A stretch of 64,000 nt of DNA from CAVSCR01 sp963726575 (GCA_963726575.1 CAVSCR010000007.1:248001-312000); one strand, 5' to 3'. Counted from the first letter of the stretch, positions 49,480 to 59,017 are shown. The notes: a model not told the origin generated them from the letters alone. Made by a program: numbers and translations.

Positions 49480-52213
49480 CAGCCGAACCTATCCGAGCCG
49501 TCGGACGGCTCGGACCAGTCGTCAGGGGGTCGTCTCGGCGCCGGTCGTCTTGGCGGTGGCCTTCTTGGCGGTGGCCTTCTTGGCGGTGGCCTTCTTGGCG
49601 GTGCGCCTTCGCTTCGGCCGTGCGACGCGTGGCCTTCTTGGCGGGACCACGCGCCCGCTTCTCAGCCAGCAGCTCGATCGCTCGCTCCAGGGTCAAGGAC
49701 TCCACCGCGTCGCCCTTGCGCAAGGTCGCGTTCGTCTCGCCGTCGGTGACGTACGGGCCGAACCGGCCGTCCTTGACCACGATGGGCTTGGCCGACGCTG
49801 GGTCGCTGCCGAGCTCGCGCAGTGGCCCGGATGCGGCTCGACCCCGGAGCTTGGGCTGGGCGTAGATCGCCAGCGCCTGTTCGAGTGTGACCGTGAACAG
49901 CTGCTCCTCGGTCTCCAGTGACCGGGAGTCGGTTCCCTTGCGCAGATACGGGCCGTAGCGACCGTTCTGCGCGGTGATCTCGAGGGAGTCAGCGGGGTCG
50001 AGGCCCACCACGCGCGGCAGCGACAGCAGCCGCAGGGCGTCGGACAGCTCGACCGTGTCCAAGCTCATGTCCTTGAACAGTGAGGCCGTGCGCGGCTTGG
50101 CGGTCTTCGGGGCGTCGTCGGGCAACACCTCGCAGACGTACGGCCCGTAGCGGCCCACCTTGGCGAGGATCGCCCGACCACTCACCGGGTCAGTACCGAG
50201 GTCGCGGTCGCCACTGGGCTGCGCCAGCAGCTCCAACGCCTTGTCCAGCGTGAGATCTTCGGGCGCCATGTCCTCGGAGACGTTGGCGCGCTCGGCGGCG
50301 TCACCTTCGCCACGTTCCACATATGGGCCGTAACGCCCGACGCGCAGGACGACGCCGTCACCGAGCGGGAACGAGTTGATCTCACGGGCGTCGATGTCGA
50401 CCAGGTTGGTGACCAACGGATCGAGCCCGGGGAAGTTGCGCGACTCATCGCCGAAGTAGAAGCCCTGCAGCACCCGCAGTCGTTCGGTGTCACCGGCCGC
50501 GACGGTGTCGAGGATCTCCTCCATGCGCGCGGTGAAGTCGTAGTTCACCAGCTCGCTGAAGTGTTCCTCGAGCAACTTGATCACGGCGAACGCCAGGAAC
50601 GACGGCACCAGCGCGCTCCCGCGCTTGAACACGTAACCACGGTCGAGGATCGTCCCGATGATCGAGGCGTACGTGGACGGCCGGCCGATGCCGCGGTCTT
50701 CCAACGCCTTCACCAGGGTCGCCTCGGTGTACCGCGGTGGTGGGTTGGTCGAGTGACCTTCGGGCTGCAACTCCAACGCCGTCGCCGAGTCACCCACCGA
50801 CAGCGATGGCAGTCGGCGTTCGGTGTCGTCGCCCGCGCCGTCCTCGTCGCGGCCCTCCTCGTACACGGCCAGGAAGCCACGCCGGGTGATGACGGTGCCC
50901 GACGCCGAGAACTCCGCGTCGACGCCGTCCCGGCTCTGCGCCCCGATCCGCAACGTCGCGGTGCTCCCAGTCGCGTCGGCCATCTGTGAGGCAAGGGTGC
51001 GCATCCAGATCAGCTCGTACACCGCGTACCCGTCGCGGTCGAGCTCACCGGCGACCTCGCCGGGTGACCGGAACTGGTCGCCCGCGGGTCGGATGGCCTC
51101 GTGCGCCTCCTGGGCGTTCTTCACCTTGCGGACGTACGTGCGCGGCGTGTCATGGACGTGGTCGGCCCCGAACAGAGCTGCAGCCTGGCTGCGCGCAGCA
51201 CGGACGGCCGACTCCGACAACGTGGTGGAGTCGGTGCGCATGTACGTGATGTAGCCGTTCTCGTACAGCCGTTGGGCGATCCGCATGGTGGTCTGTGCGC
51301 TCATGCGCAGCTTGCGACTTGCTTCCTGCTGCAGGGTCGAGGTGATGAACGGTGCAGCGGGCGAGCGCCGGTACGGCTTCTCCTCGACGTTGCGGACCGT
51401 GAAGTCCGCGCCCTCGAGCCCGCTCGCCAAGGTGGTGGCTTGCGCCTCGTCGAGCACGGCCAGATCGGTCGTCTTGACGGCGCCGTCAGTACCGAAGTCA
51501 CGGCCCTGGGCCACTCGCGTTGCGTCGACAGCGACCAAGCGCGCCGAGAACCGGCCCGGATCGAACGTCGCATCGATGTCCCAGTAGCCGGCAGCGACGA
51601 AGGCAATCCGCTCACGTTCGCGCTCCACCACCAGGCGGGTTGCAACGGACTGCACCCGGCCGGCGGAGAGCCCTTGCGTCACCTTCTTCCACAGCACCGG
51701 CGAGACCTCGTACCCGTACAACCGGTCGATGATGCGGCGCGCCTCCTGGGCGTCGACCAAGCGTTGGTCCAGCTCGCGTGGGTTGTCCACGGCTGCGCGG
51801 ATCGCCTCGGGCGTGATCTCGTGGAAGACCATGCGGTGGACCGGCACCGTGGGTTGCAGCACTTGCAGCAGGTGCCAGGCGATCGCCTCGCCCTCGCGGT
51901 CCTCGTCGGTGGCCAGGAGCAGTTCGTCAGCCCCCTTCAGCTTGCGCTTCAGGTCGGCCACTCGAGCTCGCTTGTCCGGCGCGACCACATAGAGGGGCTC
52001 GAATTCGTGCTCGACGTCGACGCCCAGACGCGCCCACTTCTCCTTCTTGTACTTCTCCGGGATGTCGGCGGCTCGTTCTGGCAGATCACGGATGTGCCCG
52101 ACCGAGGCCTCGACCTCGTAACCGGGCCCGAGATAGCCACGAATCGTCTTGGCCTTCGCCGGTGATTCGACGATGACCAGACGTCGCACGTCGCCTGCTC
52201 GGTCTGCCGCCAC
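49397..52213 (-). CDS. topA: DNA topoisomerase I, C-terminal tail frameshifted
   Basis: About 938 residues in the observed frame from the GTG at 52213 (AGGAG about 10 nt upstream); the ATG at 52315 is too far up. The TOPRIM domain opens LVIVESPAKAKTI and has ATDEDREGEA; the catalytic Tyr is about residue 324 in YENGYITYMRTDST. Four C-terminal repeats follow (VGRYGPYVER, VGRYGPYVCE, NGRYGPYLRK, DGRFGPYVTD). The usual Lys-rich tail reads HRQEGHRQEG instead of KKATAKKATA because of an extra base near 49602-49606; with that base removed the protein stops at 49522 and would not overlap tmk. Relaxes negative supercoils. Confidence 0.95.
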   Translation of the reverse strand: MAADRAGDVRRLVIVESPAKAKTIRGYLGPGYEVEASVGHIRDLPERAADIPEKYKKEKWARLGVDVEHEFEPLYVVAPDKRARVADLKRKLKGADELLLATDEDREGEAIAWHLLQVLQPTVPVHRMVFHEITPEAIRAAVDNPRELDQRLVDAQEARRIIDRLYGYEVSPVLWKKVTQGLSAGRVQSVATRLVVERERERIAFVAAGYWDIDATFDPGRFSARLVAVDATRVAQGRDFGTDGAVKTTDLAVLDEAQATTLASGLEGADFTVRNVEEKPYRRSPAAPFITSTLQQEASRKLRMSAQTTMRIAQRLYENGYITYMRTDSTTLSESAVRAARSQAAALFGADHVHDTPRTYVRKVKNAQEAHEAIRPAGDQFRSPGEVAGELDRDGYAVYELIWMRTLASQMADATGSTATLRIGAQSRDGVDAEFSASGTVITRRGFLAVYEEGRDEDGAGDDTERRLPSLSVGDSATALELQPEGHSTNPPPRYTEATLVKALEDRGIGRPSTYASIIGTILDRGYVFKRGSALVPSFLAFAVIKLLEEHFSELVNYDFTARMEEILDTVAAGDTERLRVLQGFYFGDESRNFPGLDPLVTNLVDIDAREINSFPLGDGVVLRVGRYGPYVERGEGDAAERANVSEDMAPEDLTLDKALELLAQPSGDRDLGTDPVSGRAILAKVGRYGPYVCEVLPDDAPKTAKPRTASLFKDMSLDTVELSDALRLLSLPRVVGLDPADSLEITAQNGRYGPYLRKGTDSRSLETEEQLFTVTLEQALAIYAQPKLRGRAASGPLRELGSDPASAKPIVVKDGRFGPYVTDGETNATLRKGDAVESLTLERAIELLAEKRARGPAKKATRRTAEAKAHRQEGHRQEGHRQEGHRQDDRRRDDPLTTGPSRPTARIGSAGDALEPLPRSTQRRLAAVGLVRGVRGG
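49486..49491 (-). promoter_or_regulatory. -10 element TAGGTT for a leaderless tmk start
   Basis: On the minus strand TAGGTT ends 6 nt before the tmk GTG at 49479, the same spacing as the other leaderless starts of the window. It lies downstream of the repaired topA stop (49522). Confidence 0.5.
49550..49603 (-). repeat. 15-bp tandem repeat encoding the topA Lys/Ala tail
   Basis: Three full copies and one partial copy of a 15-bp unit (TTGGCGGTGGCCTTC on the plus strand). In the repaired topA frame each unit codes KKATA, in the observed frame HRQEG. Such repeats can vary in copy number. Confidence 0.85.
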
Positions 52214-52320
52214 GCTGGAGTGCTCCTGTTCATTGGTATGCCGGGGCACCGTATCCCCCCGACCTCGGAGTCTGGCGTCCCCCTGCCGCCCGGTGTCAAA
52301 CCGGACAACTGCCACCCGCG

Positions 52321-53808
52321 TCAGTCCACCGGCTGCAGGAACCCCTCCTCGACCATGCGCCTCAGCACCGCGACGGCGCTGGTCAGAGCCTCGTCGACCG
52401 GGGTGCCGAGGGCCTGTGCAGCGAGCGCCACGACCTCCCCCAGGGGCCGTTGGGGGTCGATTCGGTCGAGCACCTCGACCCCGAAGGGGTCGAGCGTCGC
52501 CGACCAGCGGAACCCGGACTCACGCAGCACCACGATCTCCTCCGCCTCCGAGTCTCCCGGTCTGCGGAGGGCGTCCACGCGCACGTCGGGAGCCAGCTGA
52601 GCGCGCATCAGAAGGACGTCGACGTCGGCGCCGGTCCGCAGCCGGTCCTGCCGGGCGAACCAGCGTTCGACCTCAGGCCCCACCGGTTGGGCCAGCGCCT
52701 GGTCGGCATGCTGGAACCGACGGACCGGGTCGGCGTGGCCTCCGCGGCGCAAGGAGATCAGCCCGAACCCGATCCCCAGCACTCCCCGGTCGCGAAGCCC
52801 GCGGTACCAAGCTGCGAACGCGGCGTCGTAGGACGGCCCGGCTGCGACACCGGCATCACGCAACCACGTCTCGACGTACGAGGCGACGTCTTGCACCTCC
52901 CGCTGGATCACCCATGCGTCGAGCGGGCTCGCGGCCAACCATCGGACCGGACCGGCGAACCAGTCGTCCCCCTCGCGGATCTCCCAGTTCGCGAGCAGCT
53001 GACACCAGCCATCGTCGACGAGGTGGCTGTGCGCGCCGCCCACGATGCGTTCGCAGACGGCGTCACCGAGCAGTCCGGAGTCCCGGTAGTCGAGGCGGTT
53101 GTCAGTCGGCGAGCCAATGACGAACGGCGGGTTCGACACGATCAAGTCGAACAGGTCCCCCACCACTGGTTCCCAGAGGCTTCCCCGACGGAGGTCGCAG
53201 TAGACGTCGTTCATCGCTGCGTTGAACCTCGCCAGCTCCAGTGCGCGCGGACTGGTGTCAGTGGCCACGACCTCGTCGACGTGGGTGCTCAACGACAGCG
53301 CCTGCACCCCACAGCCGGTACCGAGGTCGAGCGCCCGTGCGACCCGCGGTCGGACGGTGCACTGCGCCAGCATCAGCGACGCGCCACCCGCGCCCAGCAC
53401 ATGCTCGGCCGGCAAGGGGCCCCCGGTTCGGATGCTGGACCAGTCCGAGGCCAAGAGCCAGTTGCCGTCGACCGCATGGGGGGCGAGCTCCACCACACTG
53501 CGCAGATCCCCTTCGGCGACCGGCGACAGCAGGTCACCCAGGTCGTCGATGAGGAACGACAACGCATCGCGCAGCCGCTGCGAAGGCACGGCCTGGGCGA
53601 GGAGGAACACCGAGACGACCGCGGCCAACGGCGAGTGATCGTCGGCGAGATTCTCGCGCGCGGCCAACGACGTCCCGCGGTCGAGTGCCGCCGAGGCTTC
53701 GACCCCCAGAAGCGACTGCACGCCCTCGACCGTGTAGTCGAGAGCGTGCAGTCGGTCCGCTAGATGTCGGGCGGCCTCTCGGCGGGGGAGCCTCAAGGTC
53801 GACGACAC
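52321..53808 (-). CDS. SAM-dependent methyltransferase (HemK/PrmC-like NPPF type)
   Basis: 495 residues from the GTG at 53808; an upstream ATG at 53850 would overlap hppA by 38 nt. An N-terminal helical domain (about 1-120) is followed by a Rossmann methyltransferase: LDLGTGCGVQALSLS is motif I, VVATDTSPRALELARFNAA the strand-2 acid, and LIVSNPPFVIG motif IV, the NPPF of glutamine- or adenine-N-methyltransferases. A C-terminal winged-helix-like part comes last. Homologues lie next to topA in many actinobacteria (M. tuberculosis Rv3647c-like position). Target unknown. No clear ribosome-binding site. Confidence 0.82.
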   Translation of the reverse strand: MSSTLRLPRREAARHLADRLHALDYTVEGVQSLLGVEASAALDRGTSLAARENLADDHSPLAAVVSVFLLAQAVPSQRLRDALSFLIDDLGDLLSPVAEGDLRSVVELAPHAVDGNWLLASDWSSIRTGGPLPAEHVLGAGGASLMLAQCTVRPRVARALDLGTGCGVQALSLSTHVDEVVATDTSPRALELARFNAAMNDVYCDLRRGSLWEPVVGDLFDLIVSNPPFVIGSPTDNRLDYRDSGLLGDAVCERIVGGAHSHLVDDGWCQLLANWEIREGDDWFAGPVRWLAASPLDAWVIQREVQDVASYVETWLRDAGVAAGPSYDAAFAAWYRGLRDRGVLGIGFGLISLRRGGHADPVRRFQHADQALAQPVGPEVERWFARQDRLRTGADVDVLLMRAQLAPDVRVDALRRPGDSEAEEIVVLRESGFRWSATLDPFGVEVLDRIDPQRPLGEVVALAAQALGTPVDEALTSAVAVLRRMVEEGFLQPVD

Positions 53809-53812
53809 GGGG

Positions 53813-56164
53813 TCATGCAGTGACCGGCTCCGACTCGCCGACCGCCACACTCCTGCGCTTGCTGATCGCCACAGCGCCCACGATCACCGCGAGCGCCCCG
53901 AGGGCGATCACCCAGCTGAGCGCCTGGTTCTTGTCAGCGCCGATCCACAGCTTCACCACGGCTGGCGCGATGAGCAGGGACACCAGGTTCATGACCTTGA
54001 TCAACGGGTTGATCGACGGGCCGGCCGTGTCCTTGAACGGATCGCCCACCGTGTCACCGATCACCGTCGCGGCGTGGGCGTCGCTGCCCTTGCCGCCGTA
54101 GTGCCCGTCCTCGACGAGCTTCTTGGCGTTGTCCCACGCGCCACCGGAGTTCGCCAGGAACACGGCCATCAGCGTGCCCGTGGCGATCGCACCGGCCAGG
54201 TAGGAGCCGAGTGCCCCAACGCCGAGGCCGAACCCGACGGCCACGGGGGCGAGCACTGCGAGCAGGCCCGGTGTCGCCAACTCGCGAAGTGAGTCCTTCG
54301 TGCAGATGTCGACGACGCGTCCGTACTCGGGAAGCTCCGTACCGTCCATGATCCCGGGGTGATCGCGAAACTGGCGACGCACCTCGAACACGATCGCACC
54401 AGCGGCGCGGGACACCGCGTTGATCGCCAGCCCGGAGAACAAGAAGACGACCGATGCTCCGATCAGCAAACCGACCAAGTTCTTGGGGTCGCCGACGTTG
54501 AGGATGCCTAGGTACTGCAGGTTGTGGACGTCCGTCCCGTTGCTCTGCGTAAAGATTGTCAGCACCTGCGGGATGGTGAACTTCGTGTCGAGCAGAGCCT
54601 GACGTACCGAGTCGGTGAACGCGCCGAACAGCGCCGTCGCAGCGAGAACAGCAGTCGCGATCGCGATCCCCTTGGTGATCGCCTTGGTGGTGTTGCCCAC
54701 CGCGTCGAGCTCGGTGAGCACCTTGGCGCCGTCGCCCTTGACGTCACCGGACATCTCCGCAATCCCCTGTGCGTTGTCCGACACGGGGCCGAACGTGTCC
54801 ATCGCCACGATGATGCCCACCATCGTCAACAGTCCGACGCCGGCCAGCGCCACGCAGAACAGGCTCAGCAGGATCGAACCTGAGCCGAGCAGGTAGGCCC
54901 CGAACACGGCAGCGGCAATCAGCAGCGCGGAGTACACCGCAGACTCCAAACCGACCGCCACGCCGGCCAGGATCACGGTGGCCGGACCGGTCAGAGCCGT
55001 CTTGGCGATGTCGCGCACCGGGCGACGGCTGGTCTCGGTGAAGTAGCCCGTGAGCACCTGGATCGCCGCAGCCAACACGATGCCGATGATCACCGCGCCA
55101 GTGACGATGAACCGCGGGTTGCCAGAGATCTGCGCGATGGCGTCGCTGCCCCGGATGTCGGCGAACGAGCTCGGCAGGAACAAGAACGCGAACGTCGCAA
55201 CGCCGACGATCGCGATGACGGCGGAGATGAAGAAGCCGCGGTTGATCGCCGTCATACCGCTGCGGTCCGACGGCCGCGGCGAGACCGAGAAGATGCCGAT
55301 CACAGCGGTGACGACGCCGATGGAACAGATCACGAGCGGAATCACCAGCCCGATGACGCCGAACGCTGTGGTGCCGAGGATGAGCGCCGCGACGAGCATT
55401 ACGGCGTAGGACTCGAAGAGGTCGGCCGCCATACCTGCGCAGTCGCCGACGTTGTCGCCGACGTTGTCCGCGATGGTCGCGGCGTTGCGCGGGTCGTCCT
55501 CAGGAATGCCTTGCTCGACCTTGCCGACCAGGTCCGCGCCCACGTCGGCTGCCTTGGTGAAGATGCCACCGCCGACCCTCATGAACATGGCCAGCAACGC
55601 AGCACCGAAGCCGAAGCCCTCCAACACAGCCGGCGCGTCGAGCTTGTAGATCATGACGACCAGGGCCGCGCCGAACAGCCCGAGACCGACCGTCGACATG
55701 CCCACGACGCCACCGGTGCGGAAGCCCAGGCGCATGGCGCGCGGCGCACCGGAGTCGTTGGCGGCCGCGGCCACACGCACGTTGGCCCGGACGGCGAGCC
55801 ACATGCCGAAGTAGCCGACCAGACCCGAGAACACGGCGCCGAGCAGGAAGAACAGCGAACGGCCGAGCCGGATGCTGGTGGTGTCGGCCGGGAGCAGGAA
55901 CAGGACGAAGAAGATGATCACGGCGAAGACGGCCAGCGTCTTGAACTGACGCGTCAGGTAGGCCGACGCGCCCTCCTGCACGGCACGCGAGATCTCCTGC
56001 ATCTTCGTGGTGCCTTCGTCGGCCGCCAGGACCTCTCGCGCCAAGACGGCGGCGACGACGAGGGCCAGCAGCGCGATGACGGCCACGATGACGACGTAGG
56101 TGAGGTTGGCGCCGGACAGCGTGTAGTCCGTGTTCGCCGCGTTCATGAGGGCCTGCGGGGACAT
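53813..56164 (-). CDS. hppA: Membrane-bound proton-translocating pyrophosphatase
   Basis: 783 residues from the ATG at 56164 (AGGAGAACGG upstream); the longer open frame is not used. About sixteen membrane helices. PPi/Mg sites: DVGADLVGKVEQGIPEDDPRNAATIADNVGDN (split DxxxD motifs), GDCAGMAADLFESYAV, and the later GPVSDNAQGIAEM. In GNTTKAITKG the residue after GNTT is Lys, the mark of K+-independent H+-PPases (K+-dependent ones have Ala there). It splits pyrophosphate and pumps H+ out or into a compartment, saving energy from PPi. Confidence 0.97.
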   Translation of the reverse strand: MSPQALMNAANTDYTLSGANLTYVVIVAVIALLALVVAAVLAREVLAADEGTTKMQEISRAVQEGASAYLTRQFKTLAVFAVIIFFVLFLLPADTTSIRLGRSLFFLLGAVFSGLVGYFGMWLAVRANVRVAAAANDSGAPRAMRLGFRTGGVVGMSTVGLGLFGAALVVMIYKLDAPAVLEGFGFGAALLAMFMRVGGGIFTKAADVGADLVGKVEQGIPEDDPRNAATIADNVGDNVGDCAGMAADLFESYAVMLVAALILGTTAFGVIGLVIPLVICSIGVVTAVIGIFSVSPRPSDRSGMTAINRGFFISAVIAIVGVATFAFLFLPSSFADIRGSDAIAQISGNPRFIVTGAVIIGIVLAAAIQVLTGYFTETSRRPVRDIAKTALTGPATVILAGVAVGLESAVYSALLIAAAVFGAYLLGSGSILLSLFCVALAGVGLLTMVGIIVAMDTFGPVSDNAQGIAEMSGDVKGDGAKVLTELDAVGNTTKAITKGIAIATAVLAATALFGAFTDSVRQALLDTKFTIPQVLTIFTQSNGTDVHNLQYLGILNVGDPKNLVGLLIGASVVFLFSGLAINAVSRAAGAIVFEVRRQFRDHPGIMDGTELPEYGRVVDICTKDSLRELATPGLLAVLAPVAVGFGLGVGALGSYLAGAIATGTLMAVFLANSGGAWDNAKKLVEDGHYGGKGSDAHAATVIGDTVGDPFKDTAGPSINPLIKVMNLVSLLIAPAVVKLWIGADKNQALSWVIALGALAVIVGAVAISKRRSVAVGESEPVTA

Positions 56165-56324
56165 CCGTTCTCCTGTCAAGGCATACGAAACGACCCGCAC
56201 CAGCGGGTGGCGGGAGTCTGGCATGAATCGCCCGACGCCGGGCCGCGGGGGCTCCCGCTGCCGCTGCCGCCGTGTCCAGACCGTGACCGAAAGTCGAGGT
56301 CGGCCCCGTTGGCAGACTGCCGGG

Positions 56325-58673
56325 GTGGCCACCGCCGACGACCTCCTCGAGGTGCTGCTTGCCGCGCCGGGGCGTCGGGACCGGCTCACCCACGTCGCGC
56401 GGTTCCCTGGGCGGGCCGGAACCGCCGTGCCGTGGCCCGACTGGCTCCCGGCGCCGCTGCGGACTGCCTGGGTGAGCGCGGGGATCGCCCAGCCCTGGCG
56501 GCATCAGGCAGCGGCCGCCGACCTGGCCTGGTCCGGCAAGGACGTGGTGATCGCCACCGGCACGGCTTCGGGCAAGTCGCTGGCCTACCTCATGCCCACG
56601 CTGGCAGCCACCCTTGCGCCGACACCGCCCGCCCACCTCGCGCAGCGGTCGCCGGCCACGACGCTGTACCTGGGACCGACCAAGGCCCTGGCCGCCGACC
56701 AGTGGCACGCCCTCAACGCCCTTCAGCTCGACGGCGTACGCGCCGCCACCTACGACGGCGACACCCCCGGTGAGGAACGGGAATGGGTCAGGTCGCACGC
56801 CACCTTCGTGCTCACCAACCCGGACATGCTCCACCATTCGCTGCTGCCCGGACACCAAAGGTGGGCCGCGTTCCTGAAGTCGTTGCGCTACGTCGTCGTT
56901 GACGAGGTGCATGCTTATCGGGGCCTCTTTGGGTCGCACGTGTCCGCCGTGCTGCGGCGTTTGCAACGCGTAGCGCAGCGCTACGACGCGAACCCCACCT
57001 TCATCTTGGCGTCCGCGACCGTGGCTCAACCCGACGTGACCGCGGGGCGCCTGATCGGGCGACGCGTTGTGGCCGTCGACGACGACACCTCGCCGCAGGG
57101 ACCGGTCACGTTCGCCCTGTGGGAGCCGCCCCTGAGTGCCGCTTTCGCAGGCGAGCACGGGGCACCGGTGCGCCGGACCGCAACCGCCGAGAGCGCCGAC
57201 CTGCTCAGCGATCTCGTCTCGCACGGACGACGTGCGCTGGTCTTCGTCCGGTCGCGCCGCGGCGCCGAGACGGTGGCCTTGCTGGCGCGCGGTGCCCTCG
57301 CCGACGTCGACCCCGCCCTGCCGTCACAGGTCGCCGCTTATCGCGCCGGCTTCCTGCCCGAGGAACGCCGACTTCTGGAGCGCCGGCTCAAGGATGGTCG
57401 CCTGCGCGGGCTCGCGTCGACGACGGCGCTGGAGCTAGGCGTGGACATCAGGGGCCTCGATGCGGTCGTGCTGGCGGGCTGGCCCGGCACCAGGGCGTCG
57501 TTGTGGCAGCAGGCCGGGCGGGCCGGGCGCGACGGTTCGGGAGCGCTGGCCGTGCTCGTCGCTCGCGACGACCCGCTGGACACCTACCTCGTCCACCACC
57601 CCGAGGCGGTCTTCGGCGTTCCCGCAGAAGCGACCGTGCTCGACCCGGACAACCCGTACGTGCTCGCTCCACACCTGTGCGCAGCGGCGGCGGAGCTTCC
57701 GCTGACCCCCGAGGACCTGCCCAGATTCGGGCCCACGGCCACGACCCTGGTTGATGAGCTCGAGCAGCGTGGCTACCTACGGCGCCGCAGCTCTGGCTGG
57801 TACTGGACGCGACGCGAGCGCGCGACCGACCTGGCCGACCTGCGCGGGATCGGCGGGCGCCCGGTGCGGGTGGTCGAGTCCGGAACCGGACGCCTGCTGG
57901 GAACGGTCGATCCGGGGTCGGCGGACTCCACCGTGCATGCGGGTGCGGTCTACGTGCACCAGGGCGAGGGGTACCTCGTCGATGACCTCGACCTGGACGA
58001 CGCCGTCGCCCTGGTTCATGCCGCCGATCCCGAGTACACGACCACGGCCCGCGAAGTGACGTCGTTGGATGTCGTCGAGACGCTGGAGTCGACGCAGTCC
58101 CGAGGGGTCGGTCTGCACTTCGGCACCGTTGAGGTGACCCACCAGGTTGTGTCGTTCCTTCGTCGTCGATTCGTCACGGCAGAGGTGCTCGGCGAGGAGC
58201 CGCTGGACCTACCCGTACGCACACTGCGGACGAAGGCGGTGTGGTGGACGCTGGACGACGCGGCCCTCACCGGTGCTCAGCTGGTAGCACCGGATGTTCC
58301 CGGTGCGCTCCACGCAGCTGAGCATGCCTCCATCGGCTTGCTCCCGCTCTTCGCGACGTGCGACCGCTGGGACATCGGCGGGGTTTCGACTCCGCACCAT
58401 GTCGACACCGGACTGGCCACGGTGTTCGTCTACGACGGGCACCCCGGCGGCGCCGGCTTCGCCGAGCGGGGACACGCCGGAGCTGCCGCCTGGCTGCGGG
58501 CCACGCGCGACGCGATCACCGACTGCGCGTGCCCGGCCGGCTGTCCCTCCTGCATCCAGTCCCCGAAGTGCGGGAACGGGAACGACCCGCTCGACAAGGC
58601 CGGTGCGATCCGCGCACTGACGGCCGCGGTGTCCGGGCTGGAACTCAACCTCCGCCGAACGATTCAGGAGTAG
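56325..58673 (+). CDS. DEAD/DEAH-box helicase of the MrfA/SftH (DUF1998) type
   Basis: 782 residues from the GTG at 56325, a leaderless-looking start (CAGACT 6 nt upstream, imperfect -10). Helicase motifs: Q-motif region QPWRHQAAAADLAWSG, Walker A ATGTASGKS, Ia LGPTKALAADQW, II VVVDEVHAY, III LASATVAQP, IV-VI ALVFVRSRRGAE, STTALELGVDI and QQAGRAGRDG. The C-terminal DUF1998 part has four cysteines in CACPAGCPSCIQSPKCGNGN, as in Bacillus MrfA (mitomycin repair) and mycobacterial SftH, a 3'-5' DNA helicase. TIGR03817 names this family 'helicase/secretion neighbourhood' because it flanks Tad genes, as here. Convergent with the TadE-like gene, 10-nt overlap. Confidence 0.94.
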   Translation: MATADDLLEVLLAAPGRRDRLTHVARFPGRAGTAVPWPDWLPAPLRTAWVSAGIAQPWRHQAAAADLAWSGKDVVIATGTASGKSLAYLMPTLAATLAPTPPAHLAQRSPATTLYLGPTKALAADQWHALNALQLDGVRAATYDGDTPGEEREWVRSHATFVLTNPDMLHHSLLPGHQRWAAFLKSLRYVVVDEVHAYRGLFGSHVSAVLRRLQRVAQRYDANPTFILASATVAQPDVTAGRLIGRRVVAVDDDTSPQGPVTFALWEPPLSAAFAGEHGAPVRRTATAESADLLSDLVSHGRRALVFVRSRRGAETVALLARGALADVDPALPSQVAAYRAGFLPEERRLLERRLKDGRLRGLASTTALELGVDIRGLDAVVLAGWPGTRASLWQQAGRAGRDGSGALAVLVARDDPLDTYLVHHPEAVFGVPAEATVLDPDNPYVLAPHLCAAAAELPLTPEDLPRFGPTATTLVDELEQRGYLRRRSSGWYWTRRERATDLADLRGIGGRPVRVVESGTGRLLGTVDPGSADSTVHAGAVYVHQGEGYLVDDLDLDDAVALVHAADPEYTTTAREVTSLDVVETLESTQSRGVGLHFGTVEVTHQVVSFLRRRFVTAEVLGEEPLDLPVRTLRTKAVWWTLDDAALTGAQLVAPDVPGALHAAEHASIGLLPLFATCDRWDIGGVSTPHHVDTGLATVFVYDGHPGGAGFAERGHAGAAAWLRATRDAITDCACPAGCPSCIQSPKCGNGNDPLDKAGAIRALTAAVSGLELNLRRTIQE

Positions 58674-59017
58674 CCGGCGCGAGCATGCGCGGCGACGCGC
58701 GACACCAACGCGTCGAACCAGGAGTGATCAGGAACCAGCCCCACGGAGACCGCCACGGAGTCGGCATCGACTTCGCAGGACAGCAACCGTGCGTGGTTGG
58801 CCGCAGCCACCTCGCTCGCGGCCGCACACGCTGTGCCGGGGGACCTCCAGAGCTGCGACGCCGCCGCCAGCGCCGCCAGATCGGCGGCCGACGCAGCGCG
58901 GTGCTGTGCGGTCAGGACGACCACCAGCATCATGAGCCCGCCCGCGCCGGCCAGCACCGCCGAGCCGACGGCCATGGTGAGCACAGACGCCGAGCCGGAC
59001 TCGCGCAGCCCGGTCAC
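58664..59017 (-). CDS. TadE-like protein (helicase/secretion neighbourhood, Rv3654c-like)
   Basis: 117 residues: short positive start (TGLRESGSASVLTMAVGSAVLAGAGGLMMLVVVLT) with the prepilin-type hydrophobic helix, then AQHRAASAADLAALAAA, the hallmark of Rv3654c/TIGR03816. It should be a minor pseudopilin or exported component of the Tad-like machine. It overlaps the preceding gene by 4 nt (59014-59017) and the convergent helicase by 10 nt. M. tuberculosis Rv3654c was reported as secreted and host-acting; whether that applies here is unknown. Confidence 0.85.
   Translation of the reverse strand: MTGLRESGSASVLTMAVGSAVLAGAGGLMMLVVVLTAQHRAASAADLAALAAASQLWRSPGTACAAASEVAAANHARLLSCEVDADSVAVSVGLVPDHSWFDALVSRVAAHARAGYS

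Noticed and set aside
49550..49603. CRISPR-like repeat
   Set aside because: The 15-bp units are directly adjacent without spacers and encode the topA tail.
51101..52165. 354-residue plus-strand frame opposite topA
   Set aside because: Shadow of the topA coding strand; no signal, no ribosome-binding site, no recognisable domain.
52214..52315. 34-residue N-terminal extension of topA
   Set aside because: Not present in topoisomerase I; AGGAG stands before the GTG at 52213.
52450..53763. 437-residue plus-strand frame opposite the NPPF methyltransferase
   Set aside because: Arg/Gln/His-rich composition and no motif; the minus-strand gene has a full methyltransferase fold.
55511..56773. 420-residue plus-strand frame across the hppA/helicase gap
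   Set aside because: Overlaps both true genes out of frame; only the helicase frame from 56325 shows helicase motifs.
55500..57224. 574-residue minus-strand frame across hppA start and helicase
   Set aside because: It bridges two well-supported genes in other frames and has shadow-type composition.
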